Below, piece by piece: positions 17,886 through 26,976 of a stretch of DNA of 64,000 bases. Position 1 is the first letter of the stretch, and the number at the start of each line of letters is the position of its first letter. The stretch comes from Microbacterium ureisolvens (lineage in GTDB: Bacteria; Actinomycetota; Actinomycetes; Actinomycetales; Microbacteriaceae): NCBI RefSeq assembly GCF_019511645.1, contig NZ_JAEUAX010000006.1, forward strand, positions 248,001 to 312,000, given 5' to 3'. The notes beneath the pieces were generated by a model. It was given only the letters and a program-made list of their open reading frames with translations. It was not told where the DNA came from and did no database searches. A program made the position numbers and the translations under genes.

Positions 17886-18563
17886 ATGATCACCGTGACG
17901 TCAAGCGAGATTTCGGTTCGTACGCGCAAGCGCCCCGAGGAACGCCGGGAAGAGATCCTCGAGCACGCAACGGCGATCGCGCTCGACGAAGGGCTCGAGC
18001 GCATCACGCTGCGCGCCGTCGCCGACCGCCTCGGGGTGCGCCCGGGCCTGATCACGCACTACTTCCCCGCCGCAGAGGCTCTCGTGATCGAGGCGTTCAC
18101 GCGCGCCGCCGTGCAAGAGCGCGAGCGGTTCTTCACGGCGTCGGGCACGCCCGTCGAGCGCGTGGCGCACTTCGTCGCGCACATCGAACGCGGCGCCTCA
18201 CTGCCGCTCGCGCGCATGTGGCTCAACGCACGCCACCTCGCCCGCTTCAGCCCCGCGCTCGACACCGCGCTGCAGCGGCAGGACGAGCTCGACCGCGAGC
18301 GCCTGACCGCGATCATCGAGGACGGCATCGCCTCGGGCGACTTCAAGATCACGGATGCCGAGACCGCCTGCATCCGGATCCTCATCGCCGTCGACGGCGG
18401 CGGCTCGTACGTGAACACCGCGAACCCGCCCATGCACCGCGCACAGCGTCAGGTCGTCGCCGACGTGAGCGACTGGGCGCTGGGACTCGAGCCCGGCGCG
18501 CTGCGCACGGCGATCGCCGGGTCGGCTCCCGCGGAGACCGCAGCCGACGGCTCCGAGGACTGA
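17886..18563 (+). CDS. TetR-family regulator (BetI-like C-terminus)
   Basis: 225-residue TetR regulator. The HTH spans LEHATAIALDEGLERITLRA then VADRLGVRPGLITHYFPAAE. The ligand domain (ARMWLNARHLARFSPALD, AVDGGGSYVN) resembles the BetI/TetR_C_6 group. The ATG at 17,886 abuts the operator repeat and has no Shine-Dalgarno sequence, suggesting a leaderless or repressor-occluded transcript. It is divergent from the NCS1 permease-amidohydrolase operon, its probable target. Confidence 0.87.
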   Translation: MITVTSSEISVRTRKRPEERREEILEHATAIALDEGLERITLRAVADRLGVRPGLITHYFPAAEALVIEAFTRAAVQERERFFTASGTPVERVAHFVAHIERGASLPLARMWLNARHLARFSPALDTALQRQDELDRERLTAIIEDGIASGDFKITDAETACIRILIAVDGGGSYVNTANPPMHRAQRQVVADVSDWALGLEPGALRTAIAGSAPAETAADGSED

Positions 18564-18566
18564 CCT

Positions 18567-20927
18567 TCAGTCGCCCTTCACGGCACGGACCTCCTCCGGC
18601 GAGCGCCCCTTCGGCTGCGACGGACGGGGTCCGGGGTCGGGCGCAGGCGGGATCGGCAGCGGCGTCGGCTTTCCCGCGTGGAGCTCGACGGCCGCCCCGA
18701 AGTGGCGGATCGGCAGCGGCGGGCCCCCGCTGAGCGTGTACGACGCCGTGTGGCCGGAGACCTCGACGCGCAGCATCCGTCCGCCCGTCCGGATGCCGAA
18801 CGAGAGCCGCGTGATCGGCGCAGCCAGGCGCGGGCAGAACTCGAGGCCGTCCGGCCCGTTCTTCATGCCGCCCAGGCCCGACACCACCGCCGTCCACACA
18901 CCGCCCAGCGCGGCGATGTGAAGTCCGTCGTCGACATCGTCCCGCAGGTCGTTGAGGTCGATCGTCGAGGCCTCGGTGAGGTATTCGATGGCGAGCTCGC
19001 TCTGGCCCACCCAGGCCGCCACCACCGCCTGGGTCGACGCCGAGAGCGACGAGTCCCGGACGGTGAGCCCCTCGTAGTAGGCGAAGGCGCGCGCCGTCTC
19101 TTCGGCGGTGAAGGCCTCGTGGAACAGCTGCAGCGCGAGCACGAGGTCGGCCTGCTTCAGCACCTGCTTGCGGTAGAGGTCGAAGTACGGGAAGTGGTTC
19201 TGCAGGGGGTACTGATCGGGCGATGTGGCCTCGAAGTCCCAGCGCTCGAGATCGGTGTAGCCGGCGGCCTGCTGGTGCACGCGACGCACCTCGTCGTAGG
19301 GCACCGCCATCGCGTCGGCGATGACCTCCCACTCCCCGACCTCGTCGTCGCGCACGCCGAGCTCACGCGCCCGGGCGCTGTGGCGCCTCGCGGCCTGGGC
19401 GGCGCCGCGGAGATTGCGCTGCGCCGCCAGGTTCGTGAACGTGTTGTCGTCGACGAGCGCGGAGTACTCGTCCGGGCCGGTGATCCCGTCGAGGTGGAAG
19501 ACGCCGTGCGCGTCGCGGTAGCCGAGCGACACCCACAGCCGCGCCGTCTCGACGAGGACCTCGAGCCCCACCTCCCGCTCGAACTCCTCATCACCGGTCG
19601 TGCGCACGTGACGCATCACCGCCCCGGCGATGTCGGCGTTGATGTGGAAGGCGACCGTGCCCGCGGGCCAGTACCCCGAGCACTCGCGTCCGCTGATCGT
19701 GCGCCACGGGAACGCGGCCCCCGCGAGGTGAAGCTGCCCCGCCCGCTCGCGGGCGGTGTCGAGCGTCGAGTGCCGCCATCGCAGGGCGTGCGCCGCCGCG
19801 CCGGGCGCGGTGTACGTCAGCACCGGCAGCACGAACGTCTCGGCATCCCAGAATGTGTGCCCCTCGTAGCCGGGGCCGGTGAGGCCTTTCCCCGGAATCG
19901 AGCGCACGTCGGCCCGCGCGGCGGACTGCAGCACCTGGAAGAGCGCGAAGCGCACGGCCTGCTGCAGCCGCGTGTCACCGTCGAGCTCGACGTCCGCGGC
20001 CTCCCAGAAGTCGTCGAGGCAGTCCCGCTGCTCGCGCGCCAGTGCGTCCCAGCCGAGACGCGCTGCGGTCGCGACGGCGGCGTCGACGCGGTCGCGCAGC
20101 GCGGCATCCGTCAGATCACCAGACCATTCGTGACCGACCATCTTCACGACACGGATGCTGCCGCCCTCCGTCAGCCGAGCGGTCACCGTGGTGCGCGCCA
20201 CGTCGTCCGAGGCCTCGGTGTCGATGGACGACGGGGCCTCCGAGACCACGTGGTCCATCGCCACGGCGACGCCGATGCGGCTGCGCTTGGTGCGATGAAG
20301 CAGCGTCGCTCCGCTCGCGGTGACGGCGCGGTCGACCGGCTCGTAGGGGTGGCGGAGCGGATCCATCACCCGCTCGTCGGGATGCACCTCGGGAAGCGGC
20401 TCGTTCGCGACGATCTCGGAGAGCACCGTGACCTCCAGCGGCCCGCTGAGCGCCGTGACGCGGTAGTCGATCGCGGCGATCGCGCGATGCGTCAGCGAGA
20501 CCAGCCGGGTCGACTCGACCCGCACCGTGGCGCCGGACGGCGAGGTCCAGCGGACCTCGCGCCGGAGGGTTCCGGCGCGGAAGTCGAGGTGCTGCTCGTG
20601 GGACTCGAGCCGCCCCTCCCGGATGTCGAACGGCTCGTCGTCGACGAGGAGCCGGATGACCTTGCCGTCGGGGGCGTTGACCATGGTCTCGCCGCGCTCA
20701 GGGTAGCCGTAGCCGTCCTCGGCGTACGGCATCGGGTGGTGCTCGAAGAGGCCGTTGAGGTACGAGCCCGGCGTCTCACACGGGTCGCCCTCATCGAGGG
20801 TCCCCCGCCAGCCGATGTGCCCGTTCGACAGCGAGAAGACGGATTCGCGGCGAGCCTGGCGCGACGGCTCCCAGCCGCTCCAGCCGATTCCCCAGGGTGA
20901 GACGTCGAAGGGCGAGATCTCAGGCAT
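18567..20927 (-). CDS. Glycoside hydrolase family 65 phosphorylase
   Basis: 786-residue GH65 enzyme (maltose/kojibiose/trehalose phosphorylase group). Seen in order are the N-terminal beta-sandwich (SLSNGHIGWRGTLDEGDPCE), an (alpha/alpha)6 barrel with GPGYEGHTFWDAETF, the catalytic general acid in GITGPDEY, and the C-terminal sheet (SGHTASYTLSGG). Length fits the family. The start at 20,927 (MPEISPFDVSPWG) has only a weak GGCGGC upstream. The usual partner, a HAD-type beta-phosphoglucomutase, is not adjacent. It is cytoplasmic and acts on an alpha-linked glucose disaccharide with phosphate; the exact disaccharide is not decidable. It is convergent with the TetR gene, 3 bases away. Confidence 0.9.
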   Translation of the reverse strand: MPEISPFDVSPWGIGWSGWEPSRQARRESVFSLSNGHIGWRGTLDEGDPCETPGSYLNGLFEHHPMPYAEDGYGYPERGETMVNAPDGKVIRLLVDDEPFDIREGRLESHEQHLDFRAGTLRREVRWTSPSGATVRVESTRLVSLTHRAIAAIDYRVTALSGPLEVTVLSEIVANEPLPEVHPDERVMDPLRHPYEPVDRAVTASGATLLHRTKRSRIGVAVAMDHVVSEAPSSIDTEASDDVARTTVTARLTEGGSIRVVKMVGHEWSGDLTDAALRDRVDAAVATAARLGWDALAREQRDCLDDFWEAADVELDGDTRLQQAVRFALFQVLQSAARADVRSIPGKGLTGPGYEGHTFWDAETFVLPVLTYTAPGAAAHALRWRHSTLDTARERAGQLHLAGAAFPWRTISGRECSGYWPAGTVAFHINADIAGAVMRHVRTTGDEEFEREVGLEVLVETARLWVSLGYRDAHGVFHLDGITGPDEYSALVDDNTFTNLAAQRNLRGAAQAARRHSARARELGVRDDEVGEWEVIADAMAVPYDEVRRVHQQAAGYTDLERWDFEATSPDQYPLQNHFPYFDLYRKQVLKQADLVLALQLFHEAFTAEETARAFAYYEGLTVRDSSLSASTQAVVAAWVGQSELAIEYLTEASTIDLNDLRDDVDDGLHIAALGGVWTAVVSGLGGMKNGPDGLEFCPRLAAPITRLSFGIRTGGRMLRVEVSGHTASYTLSGGPPLPIRHFGAAVELHAGKPTPLPIPPAPDPGPRPSQPKGRSPEEVRAVKGD

Positions 20928-20999
20928 GCCGCCATTGTGCGGGCGGCGGGACGAACCCCGCGAAGGTCTTGCAATCCGGGCGACGCCCCGGTAACGGGT

Positions 21000-21031
21000 G
21001 TGCGGGAGGCCGCGGATCCGGCCTCCCGCAC
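21000..21031 (-). terminator. Hairpin terminator after amtB
   Basis: A 13-base perfect inverted repeat (GTGCGGGAGGCCG at 21,000-21,012 and its complement at 21,019-21,031) with a 6-base loop lies 19 bases past the amtB stop. It is GC-rich with no long T tract, as is usual in this genome. It separates amtB from the GH65 gene read in the same direction. Confidence 0.7.
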
Positions 21032-21049
21032 GACGCTGCGGCGCAGCCG

Positions 21050-22318
21050 TCAGGCGGGCTGCTCCTCCAGGACGTAGCCCGTCTCGCCGTGCTCGGCGAG
21101 GTCGACGCCGGCGACCTCGTCCTCGCTCTTGACGCGGAAGCCGAGGGTCTTCTCGATCGCGAAGCCGATCACGAGCGTGAGGATCAGCGAGTAACCCAGC
21201 ACCGCGAACGCGGCGATCGCCTGCACGAGCAGCTGCGTGCCGTTGCCGCCCATGAACAGGCCGGTGCCGTTGGCGAAGAAGCCGAGGTACAGCGTGCCGA
21301 TGAGACCGCCCACGAGGTGGATGCCCACCACGTCGAGCGAGTCGTCGAAGCCCCACTTGAACTTCAGCTCGATCGCCAGGGCGCAGACCGCACCGGCGAC
21401 GACACCGAGCACGATCGCCCAGACCGGGTTCAGCGCCGCACACGCGGGAGTGATGGCGACGAGACCGGCGATCGCGCCCGAGGCGGCGCCCACCGACGTG
21501 GGCTTGCCGTCCTTGAGCTTCTCGACGACGAGCCACGCGAGCAGTGCGGCCGCAGTCGCGGCGAGGGTGTTGACGTAGACGAGGGCCGCGGTGCCGTCGG
21601 CGGCCAGCTCGGAGCCGCCGTTGAACCCGAACCATCCGAACCACAGCAGGCCCGCGCCGAGGAGCACGAACGGCGGGTTGTGGGGCACGTGCACGCCCTT
21701 CTTGAACCCGACGCGCTTGCCGAGCACGAGGGCGAGAGCGAGCGCCGCCGCACCCGCGTTGATGTGCACCGCCGTGCCGCCGGCGAAGTCGATGACCCCG
21801 ACGCCGAAGACCTCCTGCAGACCGTAGGTGATCCAGCCGCCGTAGGCGAAGCTGCCATCATCGGCGAGGCCGAAGTTGAAGACCCAGCTGGCGACCGGGA
21901 AGTACACGACCGTCGCCCACACGCCGGCGAACAGCATCCATGATCCGAACTTCGCACGGTCTGCGATCGCGCCCGAGATCAGGGCGACCGTGATGATCGC
22001 GAACGTCGCCTGGAAGGCGACGAAGGCCATGGGCGGGTATGCCGCGCCCTCCGGCACCTCGATGAGGCTCTCGAGCCCGATCGCCGACCAGTCGATCGCC
22101 CACGGCGCGACGAGTCCGTCGGAGCCCGGGAACGCGATCGCGTAGCCGTAGATCACCCACAGCACGCCGATGAGCCCGGCTGCGCCGAACGTCATCATCA
22201 TCATGCTGATGACGCTCTTCGCTTTGACGAGACCTCCGTAGAAGAAGGCCAGACCGGGTGCCATCAGCAGCACCAGTGCCGCCGACAGCAGGATGAATGT
22301 GGTGTTTCCCTGATCCAT
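21050..22318 (-). CDS. amtB: Ammonium transporter
   Basis: 422-residue Amt-family channel with 11 predicted membrane helices. Family signatures include LAFFYGGLVKAKSVISMMMM near the N-terminus, DFAGGTAVHINAG with the first pore histidine, and DVVGIHLVGGLIGTLYLG with the second. It passes ammonium or ammonia and in many species methylammonium. The ATG at 22,318 follows AAAGG. Unlike many amtB loci no glnK follows. It is divergent from the type III glutamine synthetase operon with a 267-base control region, so nitrogen control of both is likely. Confidence 0.95.
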   Translation of the reverse strand: MDQGNTTFILLSAALVLLMAPGLAFFYGGLVKAKSVISMMMMTFGAAGLIGVLWVIYGYAIAFPGSDGLVAPWAIDWSAIGLESLIEVPEGAAYPPMAFVAFQATFAIITVALISGAIADRAKFGSWMLFAGVWATVVYFPVASWVFNFGLADDGSFAYGGWITYGLQEVFGVGVIDFAGGTAVHINAGAAALALALVLGKRVGFKKGVHVPHNPPFVLLGAGLLWFGWFGFNGGSELAADGTAALVYVNTLAATAAALLAWLVVEKLKDGKPTSVGAASGAIAGLVAITPACAALNPVWAIVLGVVAGAVCALAIELKFKWGFDDSLDVVGIHLVGGLIGTLYLGFFANGTGLFMGGNGTQLLVQAIAAFAVLGYSLILTLVIGFAIEKTLGFRVKSEDEVAGVDLAEHGETGYVLEEQPA

Positions 22319-22462
22319 GACGCGAGCCTTTCTGCAGGCCGCCGCGGGAGGGACCGCCGGGTTGCGGTGCACCTGTGATCTGCGCCTGCAGGCAGATCAC
22401 TGCCGTGCAACCCATTTTCTTAGCGAGCAACTCTGTGGCTATTTCTGCCGCGTGAACCTTGC

Positions 22463-22499
22463 GTGACATCGAGTGAGACCGGTTTTACGCGCTCGAAAC
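22463..22499. promoter_or_regulatory. Possible GlnR-like nitrogen-control site
   Basis: The amtB/glnT intergenic region contains TTTAC-6 bases-GAAAC at 22,484-22,499, close to the actinobacterial GlnR half-site pattern GTnAC-n6-GAAAC (one mismatch, remembered consensus). A poorer pair, GTGAC-n7-GAGAC, lies 21 bases upstream at 22,463-22,479. The spacing of the first pair is off by one, so this is suggestive only. Further right, GTCAA-c-TTGAC at 22,561-22,571 is a perfect palindrome just before the GAGGAG of the synthetase gene. Confidence 0.4.
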
Positions 22500-22585
22500 A
22501 TGGACGATACCTCTCTGACGTGGCCATCTTGTTACTGTCAATCAACACACTTCACCAACAGTCAACTTGACCGAGGAGATCCGCT

Positions 22586-23953
22586 ATGACCGTTCCCGCC
22601 TTCGCCGGGGGTGACCTCGTCACGCTTCCCACCGCACCGCAGTCGCTGCGCGCACGCGCACTGGCGGACGACGTCCGCTTCATCCTCGCGGTGTTCGTCG
22701 ACCTCAACGGCAAGCCCTGCGCCAAGCTCGTGCCCGTCTCGGCCGCAGACGAACTGGAGGCCGGCGAGCTCGGCTTCGCAGGCTTCGCCGCCGGGCTGAT
22801 CGGCCAACGCCCGCACGACGCCGACCTCATCGCCGTGCCCGACCTCGACTCGTACGCGCCCATCCCCTTCGTGCGCGAAGGCCTCGCGATCGTCCACTGC
22901 GACCCCCACGTCGACGGCGAGCCGTGGCCCTACGCCCCGCGCGTCATCCTGAAGCGCGCGCTCGCGCGCCTCGCCGAGCGCGGCCTGTCCGCCAAGGTCG
23001 GCGCCGAAGTCGAGTACTTCCTCGTCGACCGCTCCGAAGACGGCACGCTGACGGCGGCCGACGCCAAGGACGAGGGGCTGCGCTCCTGTTACGACGCCCG
23101 CGGCGTGACACGCATGTACGACCACCTCGCGGCGGTCAGCGACGCGATGAACGCGCTCGGCTGGGGCAACTACGCCAACGACCACGAGGACGCCCCCGGC
23201 CAGTTCGAGCAGAACTTCGCGTACGAGGAGGCGCTCGTCACGGCGGACCGCGTGATCACGCTGCGCTACCTCATCGGCATGCTCGCCGAGCAGCGCGACA
23301 TGACCGCGACGTTCATGCCGAAGCCCTTCAGCGACCGTGCCGGCAACGGCCTGCACTTCCACCTGTCGCTGTGGCACGACGACGCGCCGGTGTTCCCTGA
23401 CGCGACCGACGAGCGCGGCCTCGGACTCTCGGACGTCGCGTACTCGTTCGTCGCCGGCTTGCTCGACCACGCTCCCGGGCTGCAGCTGTTCCTTGCGCCG
23501 AGCGTCAACTCCTACAAGCGCCGCGGCGCGACGACGAGCGCCTCGGGCGCCACCTGGTCGCCCAAGCACGCCACGTACGGCGGCAACGACCGCACCCACT
23601 TCATCCGCGTGCCCGACGCCAACCGCATCGAGCTGCGCGCAGCGGACGGCTCGGCGAATCCCTACCTCGCCCTGGCCGCCGTGGTGCACGCGGGCCTCGA
23701 CGGCATCGAGCGGGCGGCCGACCCGGGCGCCCCGTGCGGCCCCGGCGAATTCCGCGAGACGTCGGCCGTACTCCCCCGCACGCTCCTGCATGCCGTGCAG
23801 TCGCTCCGTGACGACGCCGTGCTGCGCGAAGCGCTCGACGACGGCGGCCGCGGCGTCGGCGAGTACTTCGCCGACGCCAAGGAAGACGAGTTCCTCAGCT
23901 GGCACAACACCGTCACCGAGTGGGAGCTGGACCGCTATCTGACGGCGTACTGA
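22586..23953 (+). CDS. Type III glutamine synthetase / gamma-glutamylmethylamide synthetase-like
   Basis: 455-residue member of the GlnT/GmaS ('type III') glutamate-amine ligase group. It has the GS catalytic elements GAEVEYFLVDR, DHEDAPGQFEQNF, NGLHFHLSLW and NRIELRAADGSANPYLA. These enzymes couple ATP hydrolysis to joining glutamate with ammonia or, in GmaS, methylamine; the two cannot be told apart by eye. The ATG follows GAGGAGATCCGCT. It is first in a seven- to eight-gene plus-strand run and divergent from amtB. The glx/mgs genes behind it favour an amine-assimilation role over housekeeping glutamine synthesis. Confidence 0.87.
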   Translation: MTVPAFAGGDLVTLPTAPQSLRARALADDVRFILAVFVDLNGKPCAKLVPVSAADELEAGELGFAGFAAGLIGQRPHDADLIAVPDLDSYAPIPFVREGLAIVHCDPHVDGEPWPYAPRVILKRALARLAERGLSAKVGAEVEYFLVDRSEDGTLTAADAKDEGLRSCYDARGVTRMYDHLAAVSDAMNALGWGNYANDHEDAPGQFEQNFAYEEALVTADRVITLRYLIGMLAEQRDMTATFMPKPFSDRAGNGLHFHLSLWHDDAPVFPDATDERGLGLSDVAYSFVAGLLDHAPGLQLFLAPSVNSYKRRGATTSASGATWSPKHATYGGNDRTHFIRVPDANRIELRAADGSANPYLALAAVVHAGLDGIERAADPGAPCGPGEFRETSAVLPRTLLHAVQSLRDDAVLREALDDGGRGVGEYFADAKEDEFLSWHNTVTEWELDRYLTAY

Positions 23954-23991
23954 ACGCCGCGGCATCCGCTTCTCGAACGAAAGGAAACCCC

Positions 23992-24915
23992 ATGTGCGGA
24001 ATCGCTGCACTGCAGATTCGCAACCCGGCGCTGCGCGGCGAGCTCGGCGGCCTCATGCACGGCATGCTGTGCGAGATCGTCGAGCGCGGCCCCGACTCTG
24101 CAGGGCTGGCCCTCTACGGCTCGGACCGGCTCACGCCCGAAGGATCGTCGGCGATAACCGTGATCACGGATGCCGACCCCGCCGCGCTGGCGGAGACCCT
24201 GCGTGCGTCGCTGCCGGAGGGAGCTGAACCGACGGTGGTCGCGTACGCCGAGTCCGTGCTCGTGAATGCGGAGGTCGAGGCGTCCGTCCTGGAAGAGGCG
24301 GTGCGCGCGGCGCTTCCCGGCGAGAGCATCATCGGCCGCGGATCGAACGTGGCCGTGCTGAAGGGCGTCGGCCACCCCGTCGAGCTCGCCGAGGTGTACG
24401 GGCTCACCGGGATCAGCGGCACGCAGGCGCTGTCGCACACCCGGATGGCCACGGAGTCGGCGGTCACCGCCGTCGGCGCACACCCGTTCACCGTCGCCGA
24501 GGATCTCTGCCTCGTTCACAACGGCTCGTTCAGCAACCACGCGTCGATCCGCCGCTGGCTGCGCGCCGAGGGCGTGGAGTTCGACAGCGAGAACGACTCC
24601 GAGGTCGCGGCCCGTTACATCGCGTGGCGCATGGGCCACGGCGACGACCTCAAGACCGCGCTCGAGGCGCTGCAGGGCGTGTTCGACGGGTTCTACACGC
24701 TCGTCGTCACCACCGCCGACAGCATGGCGGTCGTCCGCGACCCCATCGCGTGCAAGCCGGCGATCATCGCCGAGACCGACGACTGGATCGCGATGGCATC
24801 CGAATACCGCGCCCTCGCGGGCCTGCCGGGTGTCGAGGACGCCCGCGTCTTCGAGCCGTCGCCCGGCGTCGTCTACACCTGGGCGCTCGCGCCCGTCCTG
24901 GAAGGAGCCTCTTGA
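23992..24915 (+). CDS. Class II glutamine amidotransferase subunit (GlxB/MgsA-like)
   Basis: 307-residue Ntn-type glutaminase domain protein. The ATG at 23,992 is chosen because it puts the nucleophilic Cys at position 2 (MCGIAALQIRNPALRG) and has AAAGGAAACCCC upstream. Other family segments are VERGPDSAGLALY, LSHTRMATESAV, HNGSFSNH and ENDSEVAARYIAWRM. It is a stand-alone equivalent of the N-terminal domain of glutamate synthase. In the N-methylglutamate pathway the matching subunit (MgsA) acts with the next two gene products. The stop overlaps the next start (TGATG). Confidence 0.87.
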   Translation: MCGIAALQIRNPALRGELGGLMHGMLCEIVERGPDSAGLALYGSDRLTPEGSSAITVITDADPAALAETLRASLPEGAEPTVVAYAESVLVNAEVEASVLEEAVRAALPGESIIGRGSNVAVLKGVGHPVELAEVYGLTGISGTQALSHTRMATESAVTAVGAHPFTVAEDLCLVHNGSFSNHASIRRWLRAEGVEFDSENDSEVAARYIAWRMGHGDDLKTALEALQGVFDGFYTLVVTTADSMAVVRDPIACKPAIIAETDDWIAMASEYRALAGLPGVEDARVFEPSPGVVYTWALAPVLEGAS

Positions 24916-25613
24916 TGACCCTCATGGCCCCCGCAGCCGTGACCACCGTCGACCTCGCTGACTCGAGCGTCCGTGAGCTCAACCAGCTGCTGCACGACGC
25001 CGTCGACGGCGCCTCGTTCGTCGTCGAGTCGCCGGTCGGCGGCCACAACATCGCCGTCGGCATCACCGCCGACCTCGACGTGACCGTCGAGGGCAATGTC
25101 GGCTACTACTTCGCCGGCATGCACCAGACCGGCACCGCGACCGTGCACGGCAGCGCCGGCGTGGGACTGGCCGAGAACATCATGTCGGGCGTCGTGCACG
25201 TGACCGGCGACGCCTCGCAGTCGACCGGGGCGACCGGCCACGGCGGTCTGGTCATCGTCGACGGAAACACCGGCGCCCGCTGCGGCATCTCGATGAAGGG
25301 CGTCGACATCGTCGTGGGCGGCAGCATCGGCCACGCGTCGGCCTTCATGGCGCAGGCCGGCCGCCTCGTCGTCTGCGGCGACGCGGGCGAGGCCCTCGGC
25401 GATTCGATCTACGAGGCGCGCATCTACGTGCGCGGCCAGGTCGCCTCGCTCGGCGCCGACTGCGTCGAGAAGGAGATGCGCCCGGAGCACCTCGCCGAAC
25501 TCCAAGAGCTGCTCGAGCGCGCGGGCCGCACGGAGCGGGCCGAGGAGTTCCGCCGCTACGGCTCGGCGCGGGGCCTCTACCACTTCAAGGTCGACAACGC
25601 CGGCGCGTACTGA
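24915..25613 (+). CDS. GXGXG-domain subunit (GlxC/MgsB-like)
   Basis: 232-residue protein made of a right-handed beta-helix GXGXG domain, as at the C-terminus of glutamate synthase large subunits. Repeated glycines run through GNVGYYFAGMHQTGTATVHG, GDASQSTGATGHGGLVIVDG and GGSIGHASAFMAQAGRL. The start at 24,915 overlaps the previous TGA and is preceded by GAAGGAG. It is the structural middle subunit between the amidotransferase and the FMN subunit, and its presence makes the three-part synthase complete. Confidence 0.87.
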   Translation: MTLMAPAAVTTVDLADSSVRELNQLLHDAVDGASFVVESPVGGHNIAVGITADLDVTVEGNVGYYFAGMHQTGTATVHGSAGVGLAENIMSGVVHVTGDASQSTGATGHGGLVIVDGNTGARCGISMKGVDIVVGGSIGHASAFMAQAGRLVVCGDAGEALGDSIYEARIYVRGQVASLGADCVEKEMRPEHLAELQELLERAGRTERAEEFRRYGSARGLYHFKVDNAGAY

Positions 25614-25646
25614 CCGCACCACGACACGCACCACAGGGAGCAACAC

Positions 25647-26972
25647 ATGACCACCGATCTCGCCGCCCTCGGCCTCCGCGAGTCCGCGACCTTCGACCGC
25701 GCCACCATCGCTGACATCCAGCGCGCAGCATCCACCGGCATCTACGACATCCGCGGCTGGGGTGCCAAGCGATCGCTGCCTCACTTCGACGACCTCCTCT
25801 TCCTCGGGGCGAGCATGTCGCGCTACCCGCTCGAGGGGTACCGCGAGAAGTGCGCGACCGATGTGACGCTCGGCGCCCGCAACGCGCTCGAGCCCATCCA
25901 CCTCGACATCCCGGTGACGATCGCGGGCATGAGCTTCGGGGCGCTGTCCGCCAATGCCAAGGAGGCCCTTGGCCGCGGCGCAAGCGAGGCGGGCACCTCG
26001 ACCACGACCGGCGACGGCGGCATGACGCCGGAAGAGCGCGGCCAGTCCAAGACCCTCGTCTACCAGTACCTCCCATCGCGCTACGGCATGAACCCCGACG
26101 ACCTGCGCAAGGCCGACGCCATCGAGATCGTGCTCGGCCAGGGCGCCAAACCCGGCGGCGGCGGCATGCTGCTCGGCCAGAAGATCACCGAGCGCGTGGC
26201 GGGCATGCGCACCCTCCCCGTCGGGATCGACCAGCGCTCGGCGAGCCGTCACCCCGACTGGACCGGACCCGACGACCTCACCATCAAGATCGCCGAGCTC
26301 CGCGAGATCACCGACTGGCGCAAGCCCATCTACGTCAAGATCGGCGCCTCTCGTCCGTACTACGACACCGCGCTGGCGGTGAAGGCGGGCGCCGACGTCG
26401 TCGTGCTCGACGGCATGCAGGGCGGCACCGCCGCCACGCAGCAGGTGTTCATCGAGCACGTCGGCATCCCGACGCTCGCGGCCATCGGCCCCGCCGTCCA
26501 GGCTCTGCAGGAGCTCGGCGTGCACCGCACCGGCGTGCAGCTGATCGTGTCGGGCGGCATCCGAAACGGCGCCGACGTGGCGAAGGCTCTGGCGCTGGGG
26601 GCGGATGCGGTGGCCATCGGCACTGCGGCCCTGATCGCTCTGGGGGACAACGACCCGCGCTATGCCGACGAGTACGCCGCGCTCGGCTCTGCGGCGGGCT
26701 TCTATGACGATTTCCAGGACGGCCGCGACCCCGCCGGCATCTCCACGCAGGACCCGGAGCTGTCGGCCCGCCTCGACCCGGTCGCCGCTGGACGGCGGCT
26801 CGCGAACTACCTCCGCGTGCTCACGCTCGAGGCCCAGACGATCGCCCGCGCCTGCGGCAAGTCGCACGTGCGCAATCTCGAGCCCGAGGACCTCGTCGCA
26901 CTGACGGTCGAGTCTGCCGCGATGGCCGGCGTGCCGCTGGCCGGCACGTCGTGGATTCCCGGACGCAGCTGA
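25647..26972 (+). CDS. FMN-binding glutamate synthase-family subunit (GlxD/MgsC-like)
   Basis: 441-residue TIM-barrel FMN protein of the glutamate synthase family. Visible signatures are ITIAGMSFGALSANAKEALG in near form (from VTIAGMSF), STTTGDGGMTPEERGQSKTL, a glycine-rich GQGAKPGGGGMLLG, VKIGASRPYYDTALAVKAGA and GGIRNGADVAKALALGADAV. The start follows AGGGAGCAACAC. It would carry out the synthase step with the two upstream subunits; in MgsABC that step makes N-methylglutamate from gamma-glutamylmethylamide. No ferredoxin or reductase partner is adjacent. Confidence 0.87.
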   Translation: MTTDLAALGLRESATFDRATIADIQRAASTGIYDIRGWGAKRSLPHFDDLLFLGASMSRYPLEGYREKCATDVTLGARNALEPIHLDIPVTIAGMSFGALSANAKEALGRGASEAGTSTTTGDGGMTPEERGQSKTLVYQYLPSRYGMNPDDLRKADAIEIVLGQGAKPGGGGMLLGQKITERVAGMRTLPVGIDQRSASRHPDWTGPDDLTIKIAELREITDWRKPIYVKIGASRPYYDTALAVKAGADVVVLDGMQGGTAATQQVFIEHVGIPTLAAIGPAVQALQELGVHRTGVQLIVSGGIRNGADVAKALALGADAVAIGTAALIALGDNDPRYADEYAALGSAAGFYDDFQDGRDPAGISTQDPELSARLDPVAAGRRLANYLRVLTLEAQTIARACGKSHVRNLEPEDLVALTVESAAMAGVPLAGTSWIPGRS

Positions 26973-26976
26973 CGCC

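Noticed and set aside
18678..20900. 740-codon plus-strand frame opposite the GH65 gene
   Set aside because: Arg/Val/Asp-rich antisense frame caused by high third-position GC; the minus strand has full GH65 motifs.
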